Shown here: positions 52,238 through 59,737 of the stretch, in pieces
Layout: every line of letters begins with the position of its first letter
Position numbering within the stretch: the stretch's first letter is position 1
NCBI GenBank assembly: GCA_910577175.1
Contig: CAJTLU010000009.1
Location: 1-64,000, forward strand
Reading direction: 5' to 3'
DNA from: an uncultured Lachnospiraceae bacterium
GTDB taxonomy: Bacteria > Bacillota > Clostridia > Lachnospirales > Lachnospiraceae
DNA length: 64,000 nt
Translations under genes and position numbers: made by a program
Notes under the pieces: model-generated
Database searches by the model: none
What the model saw: only the letters and a program-made list of their open reading frames with translations
Told to the model about the DNA's origin: nothing

Positions 52238-52927
52238 ATGAAAAGAAAACTAGGAATTTTGTCAGGAATTTTGTTACTTACGAGTGTTGCTTTCTTAGGT
52301 GTACAAAGTGCTTATGCTAGTAAGGGAGAAAACTGGGAAATAACAGGAAGAGAAATTACAGCTAGAAATGAAGGCACGGAAATAGTGGCAGTATCTGGGG
52401 AAGAAATAACCGATATTTTTGTATGTGTGCCGACCCCGGCAGGGCAAAGGCAAAAGACAGAGCAGAACGATAAAATGGAAAAAGATAATGATGTGTGGGA
52501 AGTAAGGAGTTTTCCTGCAGGGGAAAAGAATTTGTTAAGTAACATAGGAAATTAGATTCAATGCAGGGAAGATACCAGCGAGCCGCGATTTCAAACAGAA
52601 GCCACATATGTTGAAGCTTTGCTTTCTTATGTACATGAACTAAATGTGGATGGAGAAGTGGTGGCATGGGTAGAGGAAAACTGTACAGTATGGCTTTATG
52701 TGGATGGAAAGGTTCATTTGTATTTACGGACACTTACTTTGCATATAGAGGATTCTGATTTCAGTCCTTCATACATTATACATGGTCAAGTTATAAATAC
52801 AGACGGAAGCTTTAGCTATACATCCGGGGACATGGTAACATTCTCTAATGGGAGAAGAAGCCAGACATATGGTTTAGAATTTTATGTTACACCAACTACT
52901 TATCGTTTTTGGTTGTCAGAAAAATAG
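52238..52927 (+). pseudogene. Secreted protein of family A, interrupted by one in-frame TAG
   Basis: ATG 52238 has AGGGAGAAG upstream. The first 105 codons encode a signal peptide (KRKLGILSGILLLTSVAFLG ... SAYA, cleavage near residue 27) and a charged region, ending in TAG at 52553-52555. The same frame then stays open for 123 more codons to 52927, with no other stop. The downstream part (YVHELNVDGEVVAWVEENCT, GKVHLYLRT, QVINTDGSFSYTSGDMV) aligns with residues ~80-175 of the intact paralogue at 55605 (GKVYLYSLGT, QIVNTDGSYSEGTVLF). So it is one ~230-codon gene broken by a single nonsense codon, or read through at TAG. Family unrecognised. Confidence 0.75.
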
Positions 52928-53006
52928 CGTAGAGAATAGAACAGATGACGCTGTTTGTTGGTAGAACGATATGTGATTTAAAAGTTATCTCGAAGGGGGG
53001 GGTTAT

Positions 53007-54104
53007 TTGGATAAATTTGTTTTAGAGTCATCGGAGGAGCACCATAAATCAATAAAAAAAGTCCGGATATATAGAATGGCTTTATTTGCAGCTATACTAG
53101 TAGTAATTATTTTAGGTATTGTCAAGATACGCGATATCGTATCGCCTGATAGTGCGCCGAAGCATAAAACGACAGAACTAATAAAAAGATGGGATGAGAT
53201 GCAGATATATGAAAAATATGTCTGGCTTAATCTGGATGGTATAAAGTATACATCGACAGCAGGTGAATGTGGTAATGAAGCAGGTCGGCTGATTGGGGTA
53301 TACACAGCGGAAGGAATGGAAAATACACAACCAATCGAACACATAAATTCTAGTGGAAAGCTGAGTGATGCGTCCGGTGGATTTTCCGGGTCAGAAGATA
53401 TGTTGGTGAATCATTATATTATACCAATACAAGAGCAAGAAGAACACTATGTGAAACATGAAAAAATGGTTCGCGTTTATGAAATAGTAGGTGTAAGCAG
53501 GGATTTTGCAGTAGCTGTGCAATTTGATGAAACCGGAGAGTATTATGCGTATTGTAACATGTCATATACGACTGACAGCTATGATTCGTTTTCGGATGCC
53601 TGTCAATTAGAAAAGTATTTAGAGGTGAATCGTATCTATCTATATGAGGATGGCGATGTAAAATATGTATCGGAGGGTGGAATTGCTACCCGGATGCTCA
53701 TGGACACTCTCTTTTCCGGGGAGGACCTTCCTATGTTTTTGACAGAGGATTTTCCGGCAGAGTTTCTTCAAGGAAAAGTAATATCTGATGGACAGAACGG
53801 GAAAGGAACAAAGCCATATAATCCAAATCCAGTGGAAGTTCCGGGCAGGGTGGCTGAATTCTGTAAAGATAAGGAATATGGAAAAAGACTTGTCAGTATT
53901 TCAGTAAATTATAATCTTTTTGAAGATAAAAACATTAGTATTGCCGTTTATAGCGGCGGGTTCGTTTCTACTAATATCGGTATGTCCGGGAAAAGTTTCT
54001 TTGTCGGTAAGGACGCCATAGAGGATTTTATCGCAGTATTAAAAGAGAACCTGGACTTTTCTATTATTGAGGAAGAGGGGGAAGGACAGAACAATAAACT
54101 GTAA
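53007..54104 (+). CDS. Membrane-anchored protein of family B, first copy
   Basis: 365 residues, TTG start after a run GAAGGGGGGGG. A short basic N-terminus (KSIKKVRIYRM), one membrane span (~residues 24-43, ALFAAILVVIILGIVK), then a ~320-residue extracytoplasmic domain containing RWDEMQIYEKYVWLNLDGIK, a region EVNRIYLYEDGDVKYVSE and a final strand-rich part. No recognised family. Bases 53045-54081 show no difference from 56582-57618 (second copy). This copy lacks ~18 residues after the start codon and ends EGEGQNNKL. It precedes the protease gene by 47 nt. Confidence 0.75.
   Translation: MDKFVLESSEEHHKSIKKVRIYRMALFAAILVVIILGIVKIRDIVSPDSAPKHKTTELIKRWDEMQIYEKYVWLNLDGIKYTSTAGECGNEAGRLIGVYTAEGMENTQPIEHINSSGKLSDASGGFSGSEDMLVNHYIIPIQEQEEHYVKHEKMVRVYEIVGVSRDFAVAVQFDETGEYYAYCNMSYTTDSYDSFSDACQLEKYLEVNRIYLYEDGDVKYVSEGGIATRMLMDTLFSGEDLPMFLTEDFPAEFLQGKVISDGQNGKGTKPYNPNPVEVPGRVAEFCKDKEYGKRLVSISVNYNLFEDKNISIAVYSGGFVSTNIGMSGKSFFVGKDAIEDFIAVLKENLDFSIIEEEGEGQNNKL
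53045..54081 (+). repeat. 1037-bp direct repeat, left copy
   Basis: Reading both copies side by side I found no difference over 1037 bases (offset 3537). The flanking bases on the left (GAGCACCA versus GAGTATTG) and right (AAGGACAG versus AAGTTCCG) differ. Confidence 0.85.
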
Positions 54105-54151
54105 CGGGTACTTAGATACAGCTATTAAATGTACGATTGAAGGAGGAAGAT

Positions 54152-55087
54152 ATTACGAAAAAGACAAGAAAGCAGTTCAAATTATCACTATCCATATGCT
54201 TAACACTGGCGTTATTAGTAAGTCCGGTTGAACTAGCACTCGCAGCAACAAATGGTAGCATTGGATTGGAAACCGTTGATATTTCGAGTATGTATCGCAA
54301 ATACGACCTCGAAACAGGAGAAGTTTCACTTGTTCCTAAAGCCGCACCATCTGTATATCGAAATGGGAAACAGGTAACGTCAACACAGCCATATATACCT
54401 GTTCAAAATAAAATAGTGCAACATGGTGAAAGGTCAATAATTGGTAATGATGATAGAGTGCCAATAACTGAAACGACAAATTATCCATATTATGCAGTGG
54501 CAAGATTAGAAGTGGAATATACCGATGGAACTTATGGTAATGCTACAGGCTTTATGGTTTCAAGTAATGTGATGCTCACTGCCGGGCATGTCTGTATGAG
54601 TCATGCTTCCAATGCGCCAGTTCGCTCAATGAGAGTATCTCTTGGGCAGAATGGCAGTTTAACACCAACGGTTGCATATGCGTCATCTTATTATGTTTGT
54701 GCAAATTTTACTTATTTTAATGATGATGACCAGGACGACTACGCTATTGTAGTTCTAAATTCAAACGTAGGAAATACAACTGGTTGGTTTGGACTGGACT
54801 ATCAGGCTGACATATTCTTCCACAATTATACTTTTGTTATTACAGGCTATCCACTTGATAAACCTACTGGTACAATGTGGAGCGAATCGGGTTCTATAGA
54901 AGAGTGTTCTACATATTTGCTTCATTACAAAATGGATGTGGTGGCTGGACAGAGCGGTTCGCCTATATACGCATTAAATAATGTTGCATATGGCATAAAT
55001 GTGTCGGGAACATCGTCATTAAATAATGGACGACGTATGACAAAAGAAGTCTTTGACTGGCTTGTTACTAACGGTTTTATTTCATAA
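54152..55087 (+). CDS. Secreted V8/trypsin-like serine protease
   Basis: About 311 residues. A signal peptide (KFKLSLS-type head in RKQFKLSLSICLTLALLVSP, cleavage near ALA-ATN), a ~75-residue pro-region, and a chymotrypsin-fold domain (S1B, glutamyl-endopeptidase-like). Triad: His in MLTAGHVC, Asp in DQDDYAIVVL, Ser in VVAGQSGSPIY. ATG is absent near the strong AAGGAGG (54140-54146); 5 nt later the codon is ATT (54152), then ACG, while the only conventional candidate, TTG 54137, lies before that ribosome site. Sits inside the island between B and C, so the neighbours may be substrates, activators or inhibitors (inference). Confidence 0.85.
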   Translation: MTKKTRKQFKLSLSICLTLALLVSPVELALAATNGSIGLETVDISSMYRKYDLETGEVSLVPKAAPSVYRNGKQVTSTQPYIPVQNKIVQHGERSIIGNDDRVPITETTNYPYYAVARLEVEYTDGTYGNATGFMVSSNVMLTAGHVCMSHASNAPVRSMRVSLGQNGSLTPTVAYASSYYVCANFTYFNDDDQDDYAIVVLNSNVGNTTGWFGLDYQADIFFHNYTFVITGYPLDKPTGTMWSESGSIEECSTYLLHYKMDVVAGQSGSPIYALNNVAYGINVSGTSSLNNGRRMTKEVFDWLVTNGFIS

Positions 55088-55161
55088 GTATTCCTAATGA
55101 CAACCATAGATGATAATATTTTCCATAGGAGAAAAAGAATGGTAGAGGAAGGAGATTTGAT

Positions 55162-55563
55162 ATGAAGGAAAAGCTGAAAAAATGGAGCATCGTTATGAGT
55201 ATGGTACTTTTGGCAACTGGTGTTTTGTGCGGTTACCAGACATATCAGGGTGAAAGAAGTAAAACTTATACCGAAGAAGAATTAGAAATCATACAACTGG
55301 TGCAAATGTATCAGAATTACAAGGCTACCTTGGGAGAGAATGAGGAAATTCCGGAGGATTTTATGTTTGATGTCAATGGAAGGCAGATGAAATCCCGTGA
55401 ATTCGAAGAGCTCATTGAAAATAATGCATGGGTATCCCAGGTGAGCATGAGGGAGCTGCCTTCTTTTGATGCAGGACCTGGTGCAAGGGACTACTATTTG
55501 GGGGAATTGCCTTCTTTTAACGTAGAAACTGACGCACAGGATTACTATTTAGAGGTAGAGTAG
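55162..55563 (+). CDS. Small secreted/membrane-anchored protein of family C
   Basis: 133 residues, ATG after AGGAAGGAG. The N-terminal hydrophobic segment (~residues 9-25, VMSMVLLATGVLCGY) ends with a Cys in a lipobox-like setting (TGVLCG), so it may be a lipoprotein. The rest is acidic. The C-terminus carries two copies of a motif 'ELPSF(D/N)-6 residues-A(R/Q)DYYL' (GELPSFNVETDAQDYYLEVE). A truncated relative survives at 57619. Family unrecognised. Confidence 0.7.
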   Translation: MKEKLKKWSIVMSMVLLATGVLCGYQTYQGERSKTYTEEELEIIQLVQMYQNYKATLGENEEIPEDFMFDVNGRQMKSREFEELIENNAWVSQVSMRELPSFDAGPGARDYYLGELPSFNVETDAQDYYLEVE

Positions 55564-55604
55564 GAAACTTTGAGAGAAATTTATCAGATACGAGGAGGTA
55601 TGCC

Positions 55605-56162
55605 ATGAAAAAGGTAATATTGTTATTCATTGCTGTAATCGGATGTTTTCTTTGTTTTGATTCAAAGACTGCGGTGGCGGCTAAAGAAAACCAGAGTAGC
55701 GGAAAGATACATATTGAAATGTCCGGGAGAGATGATTTTGAGAACGCATTGGATGTGATTGAAACAGAGGTTGTATATGGTAGTCCTGATTCCGGGAATG
55801 GTCTGATGGCGTTGAACAGTTATGAAGAAAAGTCGTTTGAAAGAATCAGATATGTAAATGTGTATACGGAGGACGGATTCAGAATAACATTATTTGCTGT
55901 CAAGCTGCATATAACAGCACATTTTTATGAGAATGGCAAAGTTTATTTATATTCGTTAGGCACCTCAAGTTATACTTATGAGGATGGTCTGGTACTACAT
56001 TTCGCAAGACCTCAAATAGTGAATACAGATGGAAGCTACTCAGAAGGGACCGTATTATTTAGTATGGATTCCCCGAAGTATGGTATTTCTAATTTTAAAG
56101 CATGGGTAAAATTAAGAGAAAACTCCACAGATGTAGAAACCGGACTGTACGAGGTAGAATAG
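55605..56162 (+). CDS. Secreted protein of family A, intact copy
   Basis: 185 residues, ATG after AGGAGG. Signal peptide KKVILLFIAVIGCFLCFDSK with cleavage near AVA-AKE; mature part mostly beta-strands (RIRYVNVYTEDGFRITLFAV, KLHITAHFYENGKVYLYSLG, QIVNTDGSYSEGTVLFSMD). Paralogue of the TAG-interrupted gene at 52238. Placed directly upstream of the second B gene, as the first A gene is upstream of the first B. No recognised family. Confidence 0.75.
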   Translation: MKKVILLFIAVIGCFLCFDSKTAVAAKENQSSGKIHIEMSGRDDFENALDVIETEVVYGSPDSGNGLMALNSYEEKSFERIRYVNVYTEDGFRITLFAVKLHITAHFYENGKVYLYSLGTSSYTYEDGLVLHFARPQIVNTDGSYSEGTVLFSMDSPKYGISNFKAWVKLRENSTDVETGLYEVE

Positions 56163-56504
56163 GTTTTGGCAAATTTTTACAGGGAAGGTAGCAGGAGAAA
56201 ACATAGTGAAATAAATCTAAGTCCATGGCAAAGAAATCCACGGTAGATGTAATGAAGCTTATATTTGTTTTGCCATAGTCCACATCCAGGTCTCATGCAA
56301 ATAAAGTATAATGTCTACGAGCATTGCTCCTTTGATTTAGTTCAAGTCTGGTCACGGAATTATATCAAAGATGGAGGCAATGCTCTTTTTATTGCAGATT
56401 TCCTATAAAATCAAGGCTGTGAAAAAATGAAAAGTACATAACCAATCACTTATATATAGTAAGAAAGAAGCTCAAAAGTTATCTTGAAAGAAGGAGGGAT
56501 TCTT
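56163..56504. other. Intergenic region between A' and B' with an IS-like scrap and a hairpin
   Basis: About 340 bases without an intact gene. 56226-56277 can encode a short peptide MAKKSTVDVMKLIFVLP then TAG, which looks like debris and not a gene. A TATAAT (56308-56313) is followed by a large hairpin with U-tract (56319-56390). The B' ribosome site AAGGAGGG ends the region. Confidence 0.4.
56319..56390 (+). other. Stem-loop with terminator-like U-tract, possible small RNA or element end
   Basis: GAGCATTG-CTCC-TTTGAT (from 56319) pairs with ATCAAAG-AT-GGAGGCAATGCTC (ending 56385), then TTTTTA. The loop is ~28 nt. A TATAAT box lies just upstream (56308-56313), but the -35 is poor. Confidence 0.4.
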
Positions 56505-57644
56505 TTGGATAAATCTGACCTGTTTGCTGCAATTAATGATGTGAACGATAAATTGATTTTAGAGGCGTCAGAGGAGTATTGTAAATCAATAAAAAAAGTC
56601 CGGATATATAGAATGGCTTTATTTGCAGCTATACTAGTAGTAATTATTTTAGGTATTGTCAAGATACGCGATATCGTATCGCCTGATAGTGCGCCGAAGC
56701 ATAAAACGACAGAACTAATAAAAAGATGGGATGAGATGCAGATATATGAAAAATATGTCTGGCTTAATCTGGATGGTATAAAGTATACATCGACAGCAGG
56801 TGAATGTGGTAATGAAGCAGGTCGGCTGATTGGGGTATACACAGCGGAAGGAATGGAAAATACACAACCAATCGAACACATAAATTCTAGTGGAAAGCTG
56901 AGTGATGCGTCCGGTGGATTTTCCGGGTCAGAAGATATGTTGGTGAATCATTATATTATACCAATACAAGAGCAAGAAGAACACTATGTGAAACATGAAA
57001 AAATGGTTCGCGTTTATGAAATAGTAGGTGTAAGCAGGGATTTTGCAGTAGCTGTGCAATTTGATGAAACCGGAGAGTATTATGCGTATTGTAACATGTC
57101 ATATACGACTGACAGCTATGATTCGTTTTCGGATGCCTGTCAATTAGAAAAGTATTTAGAGGTGAATCGTATCTATCTATATGAGGATGGCGATGTAAAA
57201 TATGTATCGGAGGGTGGAATTGCTACCCGGATGCTCATGGACACTCTCTTTTCCGGGGAGGACCTTCCTATGTTTTTGACAGAGGATTTTCCGGCAGAGT
57301 TTCTTCAAGGAAAAGTAATATCTGATGGACAGAACGGGAAAGGAACAAAGCCATATAATCCAAATCCAGTGGAAGTTCCGGGCAGGGTGGCTGAATTCTG
57401 TAAAGATAAGGAATATGGAAAAAGACTTGTCAGTATTTCAGTAAATTATAATCTTTTTGAAGATAAAAACATTAGTATTGCCGTTTATAGCGGCGGGTTC
57501 GTTTCTACTAATATCGGTATGTCCGGGAAAAGTTTCTTTGTCGGTAAGGACGCCATAGAGGATTTTATCGCAGTATTAAAAGAGAACCTGGACTTTTCTA
57601 TTATTGAGGAAGAGGGGGGAAGTTCCGGAGGATTTTATCTTTGA
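56505..57644 (+). CDS. Membrane-anchored protein of family B, second copy, with altered C-terminus
   Basis: 379 residues, TTG start after AAGGAGGG. Same protein as at 53007: identical from KSIKKVRIYRM through FSIIEEEG. Its N-terminus is longer (KSDLFAAINDVNDKLILEAS), which the first copy lacks. At the C-terminus the frame runs out of the repeat into a remnant of a family C gene and ends GSSGGFYL. The junction replaced the last residues and removed what would have been a second protease gene. One membrane span, extracytoplasmic domain, function unknown. Confidence 0.75.
   Translation: MDKSDLFAAINDVNDKLILEASEEYCKSIKKVRIYRMALFAAILVVIILGIVKIRDIVSPDSAPKHKTTELIKRWDEMQIYEKYVWLNLDGIKYTSTAGECGNEAGRLIGVYTAEGMENTQPIEHINSSGKLSDASGGFSGSEDMLVNHYIIPIQEQEEHYVKHEKMVRVYEIVGVSRDFAVAVQFDETGEYYAYCNMSYTTDSYDSFSDACQLEKYLEVNRIYLYEDGDVKYVSEGGIATRMLMDTLFSGEDLPMFLTEDFPAEFLQGKVISDGQNGKGTKPYNPNPVEVPGRVAEFCKDKEYGKRLVSISVNYNLFEDKNISIAVYSGGFVSTNIGMSGKSFFVGKDAIEDFIAVLKENLDFSIIEEEGGSSGGFYL
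56582..57618 (+). repeat. 1037-bp direct repeat, right copy
   Basis: Partner of 53045-54081; see that entry. Confidence 0.85.
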
Positions 57645-57786
57645 TGTCAATGGAAGGCAGATGAAAGCCAGTGAATTTGAGGAGCTCATTGAAAATAACG
57701 CATGGGTATCCCGGGTGAGTATGAGGGAGCTGCCTTATTTTGACGCAGGATTTGACGCAAGGGATTACTATTTGGAGTCAGAGTAA
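57619..57786 (+). pseudogene. Remnant of a family C gene fused to B'
   Basis: In the frame +1 relative to the end of B', the sequence reads EVPEDFIFDVNGRQMKASEF, then ELIENNAWVSRVSMRELPYF and ends with ARDYYLESE. This matches residues ~60-118 of the family C protein at 55162 (EIPEDFMFDVNGRQMKSREF). The start codon, signal peptide and first ~60 residues are gone. Confidence 0.75.
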
Positions 57787-57828
57787 CGAACTTTAGGTAA
57801 AATTTATCAGATACAAGGAGGTATTGTT

Positions 57829-58503
57829 ATGAAGAAAAAATTATTTATCGGAATTGCAGCCCTGTGTTTTGTTTTCTTAGCTCCGTTTTTGACCGCTGCT
57901 TCTACTGCCTGTGCAGAGGAAGAAGTCCAGCAGGAGAAGGAATACTACATATACAATTATGGCGATAGGGAAATTTACTATCTGCTGGATGAAAAAATGC
58001 AGCCGTATTATGAAGCCAACGGAGAGCGTATTTATCTGGCATTACCGCTGGAACATCTGAGAGTGACCGATGAGGAGTTTTTGGCGGAATTGAACTGTGC
58101 CATGCAAACTGCAATGGCAATCAATCCTTTGGCTTATGTGCCCGGGGACTATCATGACCTTGCAGTCGAGACTTTTGAGAGAACGATGTATTTGTCAGAT
58201 AATTATACCTACACCGGGATACTGAAGATGGATCCTACGAAAGGGGTAATAAGAATGAAAACAAGTGAGGAGATTAAAAACCATCTGTTTACGGGAAAGA
58301 AAATCTCTTATGTAGTTGCGTATTATTCTGTAGATGATGACACGTGGAATCAATACACGGTGGAGGATATTAATTGTTCCAATGATGTCGGAGCTTCGTT
58401 AGACCTCGTTTCGGGACAGTTACATCCATATGTTTATTTCGGGGTGAAAAAATCAAGCGACCTATACAGCGCAAAAGTAAGCTGTTGGTGTACGGATATA
58501 TAA
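57829..58503 (+). CDS. Secreted protein E, unknown
   Basis: 224 residues, ATG after AGGAGG. Signal peptide KKKLFIGIAALCFVFLAPFL, cleavage near ACA-EEE. The mature part has REIYYLLDEKMQPYYEANGE and a Cys-containing C-terminus ending CWCTDI. No second copy and no recognised family. Lies in the island between the C remnant and the D pair, 42 nt after the former. Confidence 0.72.
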   Translation: MKKKLFIGIAALCFVFLAPFLTAASTACAEEEVQQEKEYYIYNYGDREIYYLLDEKMQPYYEANGERIYLALPLEHLRVTDEEFLAELNCAMQTAMAINPLAYVPGDYHDLAVETFERTMYLSDNYTYTGILKMDPTKGVIRMKTSEEIKNHLFTGKKISYVVAYYSVDDDTWNQYTVEDINCSNDVGASLDLVSGQLHPYVYFGVKKSSDLYSAKVSCWCTDI

Positions 58504-58520
58504 ATGAGGGAGGGAATGGT

Positions 58521-58967
58521 ATGAAAAAGAAAAAAAGAGTATTTTTTATCGTCCTGGCGGCAGTGCTTCTGCTTTTCATGGTGTTTGGCGGAATAGAACT
58601 ATACAAATATAACACATTATGTTATCGCGTCGGCATAGCCAGAAGCACAGATGGAAGGATTGCACATCCTGTCTTAAGCTGGAGAGCAAATAGTAACTTC
58701 GGTGCATCGGAAAAAGCAGTAAAGAAGAGTGTTGAGATTCAGAAGGAATGGAATGAAAAAGTAGGAAGTATGCTTATTGTGATAACCTCGGGCTATAATG
58801 AAGATAAAAGCCATACGTTGGATGTAGAGTATCGTGTGGTCGATGGGAAGACAGAGGTTCATTTTTTCGGGGAAGGGATTCCGAATGGGGAGACTGAAAA
58901 AAGAAAAATAGAGGAAACGGTTTTACTTGACTATGTGTTCGAGCTTGATAAGGATGTTGTCTACTGA
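58521..58967 (+). CDS. Membrane-anchored protein of family D, copy 1
   Basis: 148 residues; ATG 58521 after GGGAGGG. Basic head KKKKRVFF, one span (~residues 7-27, IVLAAVLLLFMVFGGIELY), then an outer domain of ~115 residues with HTLDVEYRVVDGKTEVHFFG. Paralogue of the next gene: the start, the membrane segment and the last ~50 residues are almost identical, the middle differs. Function unknown. Confidence 0.75.
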   Translation: MKKKKRVFFIVLAAVLLLFMVFGGIELYKYNTLCYRVGIARSTDGRIAHPVLSWRANSNFGASEKAVKKSVEIQKEWNEKVGSMLIVITSGYNEDKSHTLDVEYRVVDGKTEVHFFGEGIPNGETEKRKIEETVLLDYVFELDKDVVY

Positions 58968-59031
58968 TTTTATTAAATTATTAAGGTATTTCCTGGAAAG
59001 GATATTATAATTATAGGAAGAGGAGAATGGC

Positions 59032-59478
59032 ATGAAAAAGAAAAAAAGAGTATTTTTTATCGTCCTGACGGCAATGCTTCTGGTTTTCATGGTGTTTGGC
59101 GGAATAGAACTATACAAATATAACACATTGTGTTATCGTGTCGGTATAGCCAGAACGGATGATGGAAGGCTTGCACATCCTACGTTGATTTATAGCGCGA
59201 ATAGTTACTTTGGTGCATCAAAAAAAGCAGAAAAAAAAGGGAATGAGATTCTACGGGAATGGAGCGAAAAAGTAACAAGTGTGTGTATTGATATAATGAT
59301 GGAATATAGTGAAGATAAAAACTATACGTTGGATGTAGAGTATCGTGTGGTCGATGGGAAGACAGAGGTTCATTTTTTCGGGGAAGGGATTCCGAATGGG
59401 GAGACCGAAAAAAGAAAAATAGAGGAAACGGTTTTATTTGACTACGCGTTCGAGCTTGATAAGGACGTTGTCTACTGA
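59032..59478 (+). CDS. Membrane-anchored protein of family D, copy 2
   Basis: 148 residues; ATG 59032 after AGAGGAG. Tandem duplicate of the gene at 58521 with identical length. Differences concentrate in residues ~40-95 (for example RTDDGRLAHPTLIYSANSYF against RSTDGRIAHPVLSWRANSNF), while the ends are conserved, which suggests diversifying change in the exposed middle or partial gene conversion of the ends. Confidence 0.75.
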   Translation: MKKKKRVFFIVLTAMLLVFMVFGGIELYKYNTLCYRVGIARTDDGRLAHPTLIYSANSYFGASKKAEKKGNEILREWSEKVTSVCIDIMMEYSEDKNYTLDVEYRVVDGKTEVHFFGEGIPNGETEKRKIEETVLFDYAFELDKDVVY

Positions 59479-59562
59479 TTTTATCATAAGAGGGAAATTT
59501 TCTTAAATGTCAGCATCCCCCGCTTGTCAAGTAAACGATGTAAGTTTTATAAAAGCTCTTTA

Positions 59563-59591
59563 CCGGCAGTTTTCAAAGCTGCCGGTTTTTT
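59563..59591 (+). terminator. Terminator closing the secreted-protein island
   Basis: CCGGCAG (59563-59569) pairs with CTGCCGG (59579-59585), followed by TTTTTT. Confidence 0.8.
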
Positions 59592-59654
59592 ATGGCAGAA
59601 TCAATACCGTTTTACAGTCCGCAGACGGGAAGGTGCTTTTTTGTAATAAGGTTT

Positions 59655-59692
59655 ACAGATAAGTTGACAGATGTAAACAGATGTGTTATAAT
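59655..59692 (+). promoter_or_regulatory. NAD-operon promoter with three ACAGAT repeats (probable NiaR operator)
   Basis: TTGACA (59664-59669), 17-nt spacer, TATAAT (59687-59692). The hexamer ACAGAT occurs at 59655, 59667 and 59677, overlapping the -35 and filling the spacer. The NAD repressor NiaR is encoded at the end of the nad genes, so these are its likely sites (inference). Confidence 0.6.
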
Positions 59693-59737
59693 TTGGCATA
59701 CTTTTCTAACGGAAAGTAGATTTTGACAAGGGAGAGA

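Noticed and set aside
56226..56277. Short peptide MAKKSTVDVMKLIFVLP as an independent gene
   Set aside because: Only 17 codons, no ribosome site in front; more likely debris of an inserted element.
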